NCBI GenBank assembly: GCA_029783825.1
Contig: JAREIK010002254.1
Coordinates: 853,169 to 917,168, forward strand
Length of the DNA stretch: 64,000 nucleotides
DNA from: Sapria himalayana
Taxonomy: Eukaryota; Streptophyta; Magnoliopsida; Malpighiales; Rafflesiaceae
Direction: 5' to 3'
The notes under the pieces: model-generated
The model's input: only the letters and a program-made list of their open reading frames with translations
The model's database searches: none
Told to the model about the DNA's origin: nothing
Shown: positions 36,845 through 49,068 of the stretch, piece after piece
Numbering within the stretch: position 1 is the first letter of the stretch
Layout of the letters: every line of letters begins with the position of its first letter
Position numbers and translations under genes: made by a program

Positions 36845-37389
36845 ATTGTTAATCCTAACCTTTGTTTATTGCTTTCTCTTTGATTTTTCATTTGTTGAGA
36901 CTTGTGGGATCTTGGTCTTCTGCAAATGTGCATCTTTATTTGCATAACCTATGGAATTAGCTAAGATAATGCCAAAAAAGATGTTCTTGTGAATTTTAGT
37001 TTCATTAAGTCTATATTTTTTATCTTTTGAATCCCTATCTTTTTTTTCTAATTCTCATGAGTTTTTTAGTATTTTCAAATCTTGGGCTTTGAATGAATAA
37101 TGCTTTTCAGGGCCTTATTTCCTTGTGATGCATGTCCAATTTGAGTGTCTTGAAGATCTTAAGGTTTTAGAATTTAGGGTTTAGGATTATAGTTTTAACA
37201 ATTAGATTTTAAAGTTTATGATTTAGACTTTTGGGCTACAAGTTATTAATTAGGGGTTTAGCCGTTTAGGGTTGTATGCTCATGTTAGTTTTCTTCTTTA
37301 ATATTTACTTGCACTCAATGAGTTTATTTTTTGAGTTAGTCAACCAATGTCTATATCTGATTAGAAATAATGGATTTCATCTCAAATCC
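36845..37389. other. Unassigned stretch
   Basis: Includes a degenerate TTTAGGGTTTAGG-like run near 37160-37280, reminiscent of the plant telomere repeat TTTAGGG but far too diverged to call interstitial telomere DNA. No gene seen. Confidence 0.4.
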
Positions 37390-37969
37390 CATGACTCCAA
37401 TGTACTGTTTTGGCTCGTGCATGATCTACGACCCAGCCCTATTTAGTAGTGCTTGACCTAGCATGACACAGTTTAGAACCATGCCTCAGGCTAGGCCGGG
37501 CCACCCAATAGCACGGTTAATGTCATGTTGAGCCAGCATTATCATGCCTCGTGCCAGGTTAGGCATAACTCGTGTGCATGATCAGGTAGCATGGTAAACC
37601 GGGTGATTAATTTTTTTTTTAAAAAATTCAACTACCCCATCATGGGACAATCCATTTTTGTTAAAATAATCAACCATGTAGCCATTTGTAAATGGCTAGC
37701 TAGTAAGCTAGACACCCATCACACAACTGGTTACTAGTAATGAGTTTCTCATTTTAATATATCATGATCTTTGAAGTTCGGCATGGTCCGACATAGCCAT
37801 GCACTAGTCCATACCATAGTGTCATGCTGGGTCGGTGGACCACGCCATCATTTTATGTCTGGCATGGCATTGAAATTTAACCATGCCATGCATAGCACAA
37901 CATGGTGGCATAGCTATGTCTTGAAAAAATGGGTCGTTCTGTGCCGACATGATCCATTTGACACCTCTA
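37390..37969. mobile_element. Degenerate hAT MITE, right end preserved
   Basis: The right terminus CCATTTGACACCTCTA ends at 37969. The interior shows CATGCC/GGCATG-rich words (for example at 37470-37600 and 37770-37930), as expected from CACGCC/GGCACG after CpG decay. No left terminus or TSD found, so the left limit is approximate. Confidence 0.65.
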
Positions 37970-38399
37970 GGTTTTATGCAATGTCTTTGTAGGCTGTATG
38001 TTCATTTTATCCATTAGCAAAACATCACATGTAATGATAGATCTATATCTCTCAAAAGTAAAAAAAGTCAACCTAAATAGTGAATGTGTCTCTTGAGTTG
38101 CTTATTATTCCATAATAGTATGAGAATAGTGCTAAGGTTCAAATTCAATTTTCACCTGTGGTTCTTAAACTTGATTAAGTTCAACATTTCTCCCATTAGT
38201 CATCTTGGAAATAAATTATGTTTCAAAAAAAAATACTTTTGTATGAGTAACGAACACCTTGTTCTTTATGAGATCATAAATATAATATCATTTGGTTTCT
38301 TTTAGATATATCATAAAAAATATTTGTTAGATATCCCAAAAGGATATATGAATATCTATATGACTCATCATCCATTAAATCATAATAATATAGTTTGAT
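37970..38399. other. AT-rich stretch
   Basis: Nothing recognised; the 38084-38305 plus-strand frame has no motif. Confidence 0.4.
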
Positions 38400-39450
38400 T
38401 ACTCCTTTTAGAGATATCATTCAATTGTTGCAATCTTGGAGGTGTAAATTGTGAGATTATCTCATAATATTTACAAAAAGAATCAAACTCTTTGCTCAAG
38501 TACTCACAACCTCAATGTGATCTAAGTGTTTTGATATTCTTTCTAGTTAATGTTGTCCTTCATTCTTTAATTTCTTAACTTTTCCACATCTTTGAATTTG
38601 TGCTTTATAAGATATAAACATCCATATCTATCAAAATTGTTAGTGAATATAATAAAGTATTGATAGCCTCCTATTGCTTGTGTATTTAAAGGTCCACATA
38701 CATGTGTATGTATGACAGTCAATAAATCACTAGCCTTCTCATGTTGTCTCATAAAGTGGTATTTGTCATCTTGCCTAACATTTTTACCCTCCAAGTTTTG
38801 ATGTTGGCATCCATATATAAATCTAGAACACAAAGACTATTTTTTTATTGTGCACAACCATAAGTAATAACATGATAAGATTGAATGATATTTGTTATTT
38901 ATTACACACCTAAACTTCATCATATCCAAACATTAAATGGAGATCATGTTTTTAGTAATGAAAGATACAAAATAATTGTCTTCGAATTATAACTTTAGCC
39001 ATGTGAGCAAATGTATAACATGTTTCTTTGATTGATGCAGTGACTTTTGCTCCCTTTAACATGAACAAATCCATGTCACCCTTAGTCAATTGTATACTTT
39101 TATTTAGTCCTTGAATATTTGTATAAATATGAGATTCACATCTAATATCTAATATGCATGACTTAGTAGATAGACTAATTTATATTACAAATATACCTAT
39201 TACATAAGTCCCATTTTCTTTCTTTTTCTTTATCTTTTTTAGATAGATAAAACAATTTATCTATTAATGATTGCTCACACAATAATGGAAGCATTTTACT
39301 TAGGTATTCTACCTTTACATTTTAGTTCCTTAACAATCAACTTGGACTGCCCCTTATCTTTGTTATTTCTCTTTGCTTTTCCTTTGTCTTTATTCTTTAG
39401 AATAATCATAAGGGTACTAGGTCTGGACTTTTACATATTACTTCAATTAT
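38400..39450 (-). mobile_element. Copia integrase relic, minus strand
   Basis: The open minus-strand frame 38567-38833 contains ASDLLTVIHTHVCGPLNTQA, then GGYQYFIIFTNNFDRYGCLY and LIKHK. This is the start of the Copia integrase core, with the first catalytic Asp at the HTDVCGP position replaced by His. The preceding EGKNVR block is the end of the GAG-pre-integrase domain. Upstream on that strand, to about 39450, would be protease and gag, but nothing beyond a basic stretch can be recognised. No RT follows at lower coordinates. Confidence 0.8.
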
Positions 39451-41143
39451 TCACAACTTGCTTATCAACTCAAAAAAGGGTTATCAATTTTGTTTATGAT
39501 ATTTTCATAGTGAATTAGTTATAACTTTTTAACAATGTCATAATGATTATAAAATTAAGTATGTGGTCAACTCTTAGCTTAGGAGAAATCTCAATCATGA
39601 TAATCTCTCAACATGTGGCTTATCATTGTGAAAATTTTCAGTTCCCACACTAGTATTGTCTATCTTCTTACACTGAAATAATACCTTAGATACGTGATAT
39701 CTTTCTTAACATGTCTATCCCTAATATAGTTGCTTCATGTGCTTAATCATATCGAATGTAACCATGTCCTGATGCTACTTTTAAAGTTTTGGGGATATAA
39801 TGACAATCATAAAACAATTAATGTCAAACATATAATAAAGATACTTCTTGTAAGCTTCTCAATCAATCTTAAAGGCATTAAAGGTGAGCTCTCTAGGAAT
39901 GAGTTCCCTAGAAGCATGCATTTTCATTTTGTATTTGAGTACTAAACTCAAGTTATGGTCGTCTAGGACATTTATCCCATTCAATTCATCATTCTCACTG
40001 ATAAAACATAATGACAATACACGTAAAATGTTTGATATCATAATGATTCTAATAAAATATATACAATGTTAATATCATAATTATTATCATTTACAGTGAC
40101 TTTATTAATTAAATGATTCACTCACTATTTCTAATAAAATAAATAACCCTTGATATTAATTTGGGAAAACTTTATCAAAAGCATTAAGTTTTAAATTCTT
40201 TCACTATTTATAATCTTATGAGGATGACCCAGTTACATTGGACTTAATGCTATACTAGTGAATTTAATAATTATCTTTCATGCCTCACCAAGATAAAATA
40301 CATGTGTTTTTCCTTGATTGACCATGTTACATTGGTTAAGGTCTTGATGATGGCCAATATTAGATGGATTTTGAATTAACTTAATATTTTAGTTTGAGAA
40401 AATTTAAAATTGAAAGCTTACCATTAATGGACTACAATAGTAGATTGTCCACTCAAATTGATCATATCAATTCTGATATTCATTTAATTTCAATTATCTT
40501 ATTGATTAAGTACTATGCATCTCACACAAACTAAGCATCACCAACCATAAATAGAATAATTCATGTGACAATTTTATGACCCAAAAATACATTGATTTTC
40601 CAAACCAATGAGAGAACCAAAAGGTAAACCTAAGGGTTATGACTTCTTCAAAACTATACAGGTCATCATCAATAGTCTTTAAGAGGTTATATGTATACTT
40701 CATGCAGTCTTCAAGCTTTGACTACTTTTTTCCTAAATATAACTTTTTCTAATAGAAATCTGAAGTTATATTTCATGGGAGTTAAATAGAAGATAAGTAC
40801 ACTTCAAAATATGTAGAGAAAGACAAGCCACATAAACCATATTTAAGTTACAACAGAAAATTTAAAGCCCACAAAACGAAAAGGCCACAATGTTAGGGGC
40901 CATAGCTAGTCATAATGCACATACATGATAATAATTACCCATGTTTTTATTCCTTTAAAATGATCATTTTTAAAATTATTTGATGATTAAAAATCTTATT
41001 ATTGACACCATTATTAGAGTCTTGAATTGATTTATACTATATTGTCATCAATCATTTAAACATTATCCTAACAAATTGTGTGTTAGTTGTATGGACCATA
41101 TTTTTATAATTCACTCTATTGAAATTATGTCTACTATCAACTC
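39451..41143. other. Unassigned AT-rich region
   Basis: May include gag of the minus-strand Copia relic above, but the small frames at 39859-40041 and 40506-40703 give no motif I can defend. Confidence 0.35.
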
Positions 41144-41385
41144 TTGAAGTGTCAATTGGGATGGATGGCCTAGGCATGACACAAGACACAACATAATTGT
41201 ATTGTGTTAAGTATGGCATGACCCAATTTAAAGTCATGCCTAAACACGTGGGCCGCCCCATACATGACTCATGCAGTTTTGAGCCAAAGTTCTTGGCATG
41301 AGAGGTGAGGCACGGATTGACCCAGCATAATGGCCTATCACCCATGTGGGTGAATTCAGTCCAAACTAACATGGTTTAATGATAT
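41144..41385. mobile_element. Degenerate hAT MITE, left end preserved
   Basis: TTGAAGTGTCAATTGGG at 41144 is a mutated family terminus. The interior has CATGAC/GGCATG/GGCCGCCCC words to about 41385. No right terminus or TSD found; it appears truncated. Confidence 0.6.
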
Positions 41386-41857
41386 TTTGTCATCAATATA
41401 AATACAAACTAGTTTTATTTGTATGATTTTTATTTCTTTCCACAATAATGCTCAACTAGGGACAAATTAAGTATAATATAAAAATTAAAATGTTGTTCTA
41501 AATAATTTTGATATAGTTATTCATATTATGCAAATGTGAAAATAATCACATTAAGAAAATTATCTCTAAGAAAAATGATGAACATGCAATGTACAATTAT
41601 TTTATGATTAGTCGTATGGGCATACTCTAATTGGAACATCACTATCTGGGTGACAACAAGACATTTTAGTTAGGTCCATAATGATATGTTTAGTTCCCCT
41701 TAAAACACTCTATTAAGTATTGCATGAAAAAGAATGCACTACTCTTTCTCCTTAATGGATAATTTCTACCACATCATGTTATCAAGGCATTCTTTCATGG
41801 AATATGTAAGAACTCTCAAACCAAACTCAATTCTTTTTTATTGTTGAAGTTTAAATT

Positions 41858-41895
<38 letters not shown>

Positions 41896-42994
41896 TTATA
41901 ATTATGATATGTATGTGATATAGAATTATGATATCTATGTGATTTGGAATTATGGTATCTATATTCAAATTGTGTGAAGTTTAAATTGCATTACATGAAT
42001 ATAAATCACATAATAAAGTGATTTATCAATATATATATATATATATATAGTTTTTACATGTATTCTAATGGAAATACTAGTTTTGGATACAATTTGATTT
42101 TGAAATTCATTTGTGACATATATTTGACAATCGATTGTCATATGTTATGGTCAAATGAAAAAAAAAAGAGTTTTAAGATTATTAAATGTAATAAAAAATA
42201 TAATGATTATATATTTAACCATCTAATAAATTGACCAAAAATGAATTTCATTAATGGTGGCCATTCAACATTTGGCAATCAGATTTTTGGTAAAAAAACA
42301 TCAAACTCACATACTATACCTTAAATAAGGTACCATATAAATTAAAGAAATTTGCTTATAACAAAAATTTCGAATACAAAATATTTTTATATATACAAAT
42401 TAATGAATAGGTGCATATATTACACCTTGTGTGTGTACACAATACAACATACATGTATATAATAGTGTGTATGTGTATGTGTGTATGTTTATATACACCA
42501 CTATATATATTTGTATATTATTTTCAATGCAAATTAATATATAAATGTGTGTGTGATGTGTGTTAATTTATATTGAAAACAATACAAACTTATCTATAGT
42601 AGTATATATATACTTATATCTCTATACACATATATATTCAAGTAGCATATTATGTCTATATGTAGACATGTATTGTTTGAATATATGTATGTATATATAG
42701 ACATATAGGTATGTATATATATAAATACTTATATGCATATAAATGCATATAATAGACACATGGAAGAATATATATATATGTATGTATGTATGTATGTATA
42801 TACACACTATTTTTAAAATGCATGTGTGTGTGTGTGTGTGTGTGAATATATATTTACAAACAAATCTACATAAGTATGTTTACATGTGTATATATGTGTA
42901 GAGTAGTGTATATGTGTGTGTGTGTGTGTGTATGCATATGCATGTATATACATAAATTTACAAGTAAATATATATGAAGATAAATGTGTATATA
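41386..42994. repeat. AT-rich region with dense microsatellites
   Basis: (AT)n at 41861-41892 and 42029-42049, a TATG/TATA-rich tract at 42600-42800 ending in (TATG)n at 42779-42798, and (TG)n at 42822-42844 and about 42913-42931. The open frames of IY/HTHT composition are microsatellite artefacts. Confidence 0.85.
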
Positions 42995-43002
42995 TGTACA
43001 AT

Positions 43003-43497
43003 TAAAGGTGTAAAACGAGTCGTGTCGTGCCAGCACGACTCATTTTTTCAAGGCACAGCCTTACCACCTCGTCGTGTCAGGCATGACATAATATAATTCC
43101 CATGTCGTGCTAGGCACGACATGGTTTCGTGGTCCACTAGCCTGGCACGGCATGGTGGTAGTGCCAAGTGCATGGGCATGCTCGACTATGTCGAATGAAA
43201 AATGGTAGCACAAGTGTGGGCGACCATGACGATTTGCAAATGATGGCATAACCATGCCTGACCATGCAAAATGGTTGATGGTGGCATGACACCGAATACA
43301 CGGTTGATGGGTGGCTGGCCGTCAAGCCAAGCACAAGAGTTGTGCCTGGCCCGACACGAGGCATGACACGTGCCGACCTAGCATGGTACAGACCATGCCA
43401 TGGGGTAGCCCAGCCCGACTCGAGGCATAGTTATGGACTGTGTCATGCTGAGATAGGCATTACTGAACCAGGTCGGAGCACAGGCTTGGCCCAAGCC
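43003..43497. mobile_element. Degenerate hAT MITE, left end preserved
   Basis: TAAAGGTGTAAAACGAGTCG at 43003 matches the family terminus with a few changes. The interior is rich in GGCACGAC/CATGCC words and still has several CpGs. No right TIR is seen before the AT-rich sequence resumes near 43498. Confidence 0.7.
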
Positions 43498-43877
43498 AAT
43501 AGTATATATGCATTTACATCCATTTATAGACATCAATTATAATAATCAAATACATGTAAATATCAATATTAGTTTTCAGAAGATAAACACGTACTCATAC
43601 AAACACAAATGTTTTTTGGCACACGACAAATTATTTTTGATATTGGAATATCATATTTTTGGGTCTCAAATTTATGAGAGCATGGGAAATGAGGCTTATC
43701 TGAGAGAGATATCTGAGGAAAATATGGCATAATGAGTGTAGAATATGAGAGAACGAGGTTTATTGGACAAAAACAAGAGAGACAGTAAGGGGGAGACAAA
43801 GAAGAGGGAAAGGGAGACAGAAGTTGGTGATGGTGAAGTGGGGGAAAGAGAATGGTAGACATGGATATATGAAGGGG
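43498..43877. other. Unassigned stretch, purine-rich at its end
   Basis: The small plus-strand frame 43508-43732 and its minus-strand neighbour have no motif. The strand becomes strongly purine-rich (GA-rich) from about 43730. Confidence 0.4.
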
Positions 43878-44112
43878 AGATGAGAAGGGGTGACTAGAAG
43901 AGGCAACTAGAAGGGGCGATGAGAAGGTGAGACTAGATGGGGCAATAAGTAGGTGAGACTAGATGGGGAAATGAGAAGGTGAGACTAGATGGGGTGATGA
44001 GAATGTGAGACTAGATAGGGCGATGAGAAGGTAAGACTAGATGGGAAGATGAGAAGGTGAGACTAGATGGGACGATGAGAAAGTGAGGCTAGGTGGTGCG
44101 ATGGGAAGGGGG
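43878..44112 (+). repeat. 26-bp minisatellite, about 7-9 copies
   Basis: From 43918 units of 26 bp close to GATGAGAAGGTGAGACTAGA plus TGGGGC follow one another seven times with 1-4 changes each. More diverged units extend back to about 43878. The plus strand is almost C-free, giving a strong purine/pyrimidine strand bias. Confidence 0.9.
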
Positions 44113-45289
44113 GAAAACAAGGAAGGCATGAGAACATGGAATTAAGAAATGGGCTGATAATTTTTGTAATGACATTGCATTACTCAGCGGCATAATAAAT
44201 TTGATTATTTGTAGTGCGCCTAAAATTAATTAGTTTAGAGTCTAGTGCACATATTTAAATATCAAAGCTTAGGTTCATTTTGTTCAAATAATTTCACTTG
44301 AGTGCCTCTAAACACAATTGTCCCTAAAAAAAATATTCAATCAATTACAAAGAAAAGTCACCATAAATGAATATTAGTCTCACTCTAATAACACTTGGGG
44401 TTGAATAAAATGATTTGAAGCATAAAAGGACTTAAAGCAAATGTAAACTAAATTTTTATTTTCAAAAACTTACTAACCACCAAAAATTACCATGCTAAAT
44501 ATCAAGTACTAGAGACTTTGATAGAGTTTGGCATGAAAAAAATATAAATTGACAACATGCAAAGAATACTCAAATGCATAAATTATCCAACTAAATATAC
44601 ACTATCGTACACAATAGAAACACTACACACATGGCCAAATCATATTATATTGCCAAACACTCATTACATCGACTCCCAAACTTGGTCTTGAACAACACAC
44701 ACATTGTACATACTAAATAATTACAAAGTTAAGATTTTACCATAGAGAGTATTCTCTATGCATGTGAAAAAACTTTGTTAACCACTTGATAATCTAAATG
44801 GTTCAAGAATACAATCATTTGATCTAAAACAAAATAAACAAAATAATTACAAAGTCTCTCATTGTGCACATTGAAAATCTATATGGTTCAAGAATACAAT
44901 CATTTGATCTAAAACAAAATAAACATATTTTGCTATATTTGGTGTAATGTGAGGGAAAATGAGCAGTAAAAAATATAATAAGAAAATGAGCACAACAATA
45001 GACAAGATAATTTATTCTTTTCAATTTGAGATAGAGAGACAGAGATATAGAGATGGAGCCACCATATATCGATCGATTTTTTTTTTCATATCGTATGTTA
45101 TTAATTTTTGTTCTTAATTCAATTCAAAATAGACATTCCATTTTCCTTTTTTTTCTTATTGATAAGTTTAAATCAACATTATTGTGACCAACAATATGAT
45201 ATTTTAATTGACAAATGAGAAAAACTAACAACCATATAGATACGAGTTCTATCTTCTAGGATATCAAATATGCAATTGGTAGTTGATAG
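44113..45289. other. AT-rich stretch with an 85-bp-period duplication
   Basis: AATCTAWATGGTTCAAGAAT and the following AAACAAAATAAACA occur at 44791 and 44876, a tandem duplication of 85 bp. A poly-T run lies near 45078. No gene seen. Confidence 0.55.
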
Positions 45290-45695
45290 GTTGTTGGGTT
45301 GGTACAACCTATTTTTCCTAGGCCCAGCTAGCCCATCATGCCATACCCAGCATGACATTTAGCATGGATATTGCCATGCTGACACAATTCTAAAAAAGGA
45401 CAACATAACATAACCCATTAGCCTACAATTGCCTGTGTTGTGATCTGTCATGACAAACTCGACACATCCATACACTAGCTTGGGATTTGTTTCATGCTAG
45501 TTTGGGTTGACTTGCAGGGCCAAAACCAATTTACATGGGACGACGTGTTGAGCTTGCCACATCTTTTGTGGTATGCAAGCCATGTGCCATGACTCTACAT
45601 GTTTTGAGCTAGCCACCAATCATCTCATACTTATTCTAGAGTCTAGACATGATTTTGATAGTTTAGGGCCATGTCGTGAGATGTTTTTCATGGGC
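45290..45695. mobile_element. Probable heavily decayed hAT MITE
   Basis: An island less AT-rich than its surroundings, with CATGCCA/AGCATGAC/GGCCC words resembling decayed copies of the hAT MITEs. No terminal repeat or TSD found, so the assignment rests on composition and word content only. It sits directly upstream of the glycosylase exon. Confidence 0.4.
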
Positions 45696-45762
45696 TGATT
45701 TTGATCTGAGAATTCCAAAGTTTCGAAACTAGAACTCTCTTTTTCGAGCCTGAGTTTCGAAC

Positions 45763-46011
45763 ATGAGAGGGAGAGCTCGTAGGAAACAGACTCCATGTCA
45801 CGGACAGGAGATTAGGGATACACAACTCCTGAAACCCAAGATCCTCAGGGCTAAGTCAAAGCATTCCTCACTGCCGAGTACATTTCCTTCCTGTTTTGAC
45901 AAAGTACCAATATTGTCGTATAAGTTCTTTCAGATTGATGCTCTTGATCTTGCGCCCCGTCTGCTTGGTAAATTTCTAAGAAGAGATGATGTTATTCTTC
46001 AAATCACCGAG
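45763..46011 (+). CDS. MAG: DNA-3-methyladenine glycosylase, exon 1 (intact)
   Basis: This open first exon has 83 codons from ATG at 45763 to GAG at 46011, followed immediately by the splice donor GTGAGT. The N-terminal 55 residues are basic and low in similarity, as usual for the nuclear-targeting tail. Residues about 55-83 read YKFFQIDALDLAPRLLGKFL, then RRDDVILQITE, the highly conserved start of the plant AAG/MPG fold, which in human AAG is the FFDQPA...LG segment. The catalytic Glu and CHGRFG block lie in the next exon, and the phase-0 junction after ITE fits exon 2 as preserved in the pseudogene at 15917. The enzyme removes 3-methyladenine and other damaged purines in base-excision repair. 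GC content and codon use are more normal than the surroundings and there are no disruptions. The intron is filled by a Copia nest; the remaining exons are not in the window. The open frame continues past 46011 to 46119 only by chance. Confidence 0.85.
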
Positions 46012-46680
46012 GTGAGTTGTTTTTTAAAAATCTGGAAAACATTATTTTTTGGATTCTTATACTTTTTCTTGATCCTGTGTTATCAAATTAAGCTCTTTAC
46101 TGTTGATCAGGATGTGTAGTTTACTGCCAAACACGGAAGGGAATAATACAGCCTTATTATTAGGTTTAGCTTTGGTATTAGTTATTTCAGAACGTGTTAA
46201 TAATGTAACGTCTCTACTCTAATGCAACATGGACAGACAATATGATTGTTCACGTGATCACTAACATGACTATCTTATTTCCCAAGTACGGCACTCATGC
46301 TATATTTTTTCTAGGATATATCATATATTTAGGGAAGCATATGTCAAACCATGTGGGATGAGTCTCCATATATCATGATTTAGTCCCTGGTGTGATGGCT
46401 AATCAATCACTGTGAAATGATGTACTTAATACCTAAAAAGTCATGAATGTTTCATTCATATTGTTTTCTACAGGTACATGAAATACACATGAACAAACCT
46501 CCAATCAATCTCCTAAAATTAAATGATCTAGTTTCATGCAATCTACTATATAATTTTCCACAATTAAGAAATGCAAGGATGTATAAATAAGAAACTAAAA
46601 ATAACAAGTCATCTAAACTTCATGCACTCCATTATAAATATCATATATAATCAAGAAAAAAAAATTATAAAATATAAATT
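46012..46680 (+). other. Start of intron 1 of the glycosylase gene
   Basis: Begins with GTGAGTTG. No exon-like sequence follows before the Copia left LTR remnant. Several AT-rich stretches but no repeats recognised. Confidence 0.55.
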
Positions 46681-46752
46681 ATTTGTTTTTCTGTTGTTCT
46701 TGTTATTTTCTGTATCTTAATATCACTATCGTAGAAGCGTAATTGCCCAACA
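46681..46752 (+). repeat. Left LTR remnant (about 72 bp)
   Basis: Matches only the last part of the right LTR: TTTTTCTGTTGTTCTTGTTA through AATTGCCCAACA at 46741-46752. Sequence before about 46680 has no counterpart in the right LTR. The 5' ~510 bp of the left LTR is therefore missing, by deletion or rearrangement. Confidence 0.85.
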
Positions 46753-46754
46753 AT

Positions 46755-46769
46755 TAGTATCATAGCGGG
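46755..46769 (+). promoter_or_regulatory. Primer-binding site, initiator-Met tRNA type
   Basis: TAGTATCATAGCGGG lies two bases after the LTR end. It differs by a few bases from the usual plant Copia site TGGTATCAGAGCCGG, which pairs with the 3' end of initiator-Met tRNA. Confidence 0.8.
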
Positions 46770-46840
46770 TTTGGGAAATTTTTCAAGAAATTATGCTATT
46801 GGGTTTGGTGATTTTTGTATACAAGCGATATTCTGTTGAA

Positions 46841-47625
46841 ATGACTGGAATCCTAAATATCATGATCGAGAAATTTAATGGCAGAAACGGGTTTAGTATG
46901 TGGCAGATTAAAATGCGAGCGTATTTGAAAAATTTTGATATTTGAAGTCATCTGGTTCAAGATTTCAGTCTTCACACTGTTGCTGCTCTTGGAATAACTA
47001 AGGCTGAGGTTTGGAGATGTGAAGAGAAAACACATTCCACCATCCTGTTAAACTTGTCAGATGAAGTCATTGCTGAGGTAGCAGATGAGGAATCTGTTGC
47101 AGGACTGTGGCTCAAGTTTGAGTCACTGTATATGACTAAATCATTGACAAATAAGCTTCTGTTGAAAAGAAGAATATTCACACCGAGGATGCAAGAGGGA
47201 ACCTCTTTGAAGAAGTATTTGGATGACTTAAACATCATCCTCATAGACCTTAAACGTGTGGATGCTAATGTGGAAGATGAAGATATTGCACTTTTATTCT
47301 TAGTTTTTCTTTCTCTTTTCTATGAGAATTTTATTGAATCTCTCATTGTGAGAACGAAAGAGATTACACTAGAGGATGTTTGGGTTGTCTTACACTTTAG
47401 AGAGATGAGTCAGAAGGCTGTGGTTGAACGAATTAAATATCCTGCTGGATTGGTGGTGAAAAACAGGAGGCCACAACCTGTTCCATTCAAGAAGAAGAGA
47501 AATAAGCTTTAGAAGAGGTCAAAAAAGGGTGATACTTGTTACTACTGTAAATAGAAAGGGCATTGAAAAACTGAATGCCTGAAGAAGAGAGCAATGCTGG
47601 AACAACAAGGTCAGCCTAATTCCTC
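46841..47625 (+). pseudogene. Copia gag with zinc knuckle
   Basis: Starts at ATG 46841 (MTGILNIMIEKFNGRNGFSM then WQIKMRA), the usual EKF.G.N.FxxWxxxM opening of Copia gag. A stop replaces the codon after NFDI, and an open stretch then runs 47054-47512. It contains the LWLKFESLYMTKSLTNKL block typical of the UBN2 gag domain, and RRIFTPRMQEGTSLKKYLDD. The zinc knuckle near 47535-47575 reads CYYCK*KGH*KTEC: all four metal ligands (C, C, H, C) remain but two stops sit between them. Gag would form the particle and bind RNA. Confidence 0.9.
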
Positions 47626-47639
47626 CCTGCTAGTACTGA

Positions 47640-49068
47640 GATCTTTGATGATCTAGATAATGGAGAAGACTTTGTGTTGGTAACCTCTACAATGATCGCA
47701 AGATTAGATTCTTGGATCATGGATGTTGGGACTTCTTTCCATATAAGCACTCACTTGGAGTAGTTCAACTTATATGACATGAAGGAAGCTGGTCATGCTA
47801 TGGTGGGGAACAACCAATCATGTAAGGTGGTTGGAATTGGCACCGTCAGACTGAGAACTTGGGATGGCCGAATAGTCTCACTTTCAAATGTGAGATATGT
47901 CTCTGAAATGACAATGAATTTCATTTCTTTTGGTATTCTGGACGATCAGGAATACTCATTCAGTGGTAGAGAGGGAATACTAAATATTCATAGATGAGAT
48001 GATATTGTACTGAAGGGATAGAAGACTGGAATGCTATACACACTGATAGGTTATACAGTGACATGTGCTATTGTTGTCACATTCAGAGAGTCAGTATCTG
48101 AAGATAAAGTTGAACTTACCTGATTGTGGCATATGCGGTTCACACATATGAGAGAAAAATGTATGAAAATTCTCTCAGATCTTAATCTTCTTGTTGGTTA
48201 TAGAGTCAATAAATTAAATTTATGTGATCATTGTATTTTTGATAAGAAACATAAAATTAAGTTTGGTAAGATCATTTACTGTACAAATAATATTTTGGAT
48301 TATATTCATGTTGATTGTTGGGGTCATTCTAGAGTCACATCTCTTGGAAGTGCTCGATTTTATTTATGTTTAGTTGATGATTATCCTAGGATGTTTTAGG
48401 TATTCATGATAAAATATAAATCTAAGATTTTTATAAAGTTTAAGTAGTGAGTTAGCTTAGTGGAAAACCAAACACAAAAAAGGTTAAATTATTACGAACA
48501 CATAATGGTCTAGAATTTTGTTGATCTGAATTTGAGGAATTCTGTAAGGATAAAGGTATAACGAGACACAAAATTATTAGGGACACTCCCCAGCAGAATG
48601 ACATTACTGATAGAATAAATAAAATTCTTTTGGAGAGAACTAGATGTATGCTATCTCAATCAGGATTAGGCAATGAGTTTTGGGCTGAAGCTGTTAATAT
48701 AGCATGCCATCTGATAAATAGATCGTCACATAGTAAAATTAATTTTAAAATTTTATTTGAGGTGTGGACTGGTAAACCTGCAGATTATTCTAATTTGAAA
48801 GTATTCGGGTGTGTTGCCTACTATCATGTAAATGATGGTAAGCTTGAATCACAAGGAAGAAAAAGAATATTTATATGATATGATAATGGAGTCAAGAGAT
48901 TTCGTATCTGATCACCATCTGAAAAGAGAGTGATTCTCTCTAGGAGTGACACATTTGATGAAAGTGTCATTTTAAGACAAGTACCTTGTCCTATCCAGTT
49001 ACCTGATATTTTTCAAGTTGAAATTAAGGTGGAGCTAAAATCTGAATCTGTAGCTCCATGAAGATGCC
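47640..49068 (+). pseudogene. Copia protease and integrase
   Basis: Protease: WIMDVGTSFHIS near 47715 stands where the family has the D(S/T)GA active site, so the Asp is kept but the next residue is Val. The flap-type segment VVGIGTVRLRTWDGRIVSLS and VRYVSEM follow. GAG-pre-integrase: LWHMRFTHM from 48124 and LCDHCIFDKKHKIKF. Integrase core: LDYIHVDCWGHSRV (first catalytic Asp present), a gap with stops, then RDTPQQNDITDRINKILLER (normally NGVAERxN; the catalytic Glu is replaced), FWAEAVNIACHLINRS, and KVFGCVAYYHV. Stops and a frameshift are frequent. The frame is finally cut by the hAT insertion after 49068. Confidence 0.88.

Noticed and set aside
37160..37280. Interstitial telomere repeat
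   Set aside because: Only scattered TTTAGGG-like words in GGGTTTAGG and TTTAGGGTT; no regular 7-bp array.
42622..43001. Open frames of IYIHTYIH composition
   Set aside because: Translations of TATG/TG/TA microsatellites.
45763..46119. The 118-codon frame read as a complete small protein
   Set aside because: Similarity to glycosylase stops exactly at the GTGAGT donor at 46012; the remaining hydrophobic 35 residues are intron.
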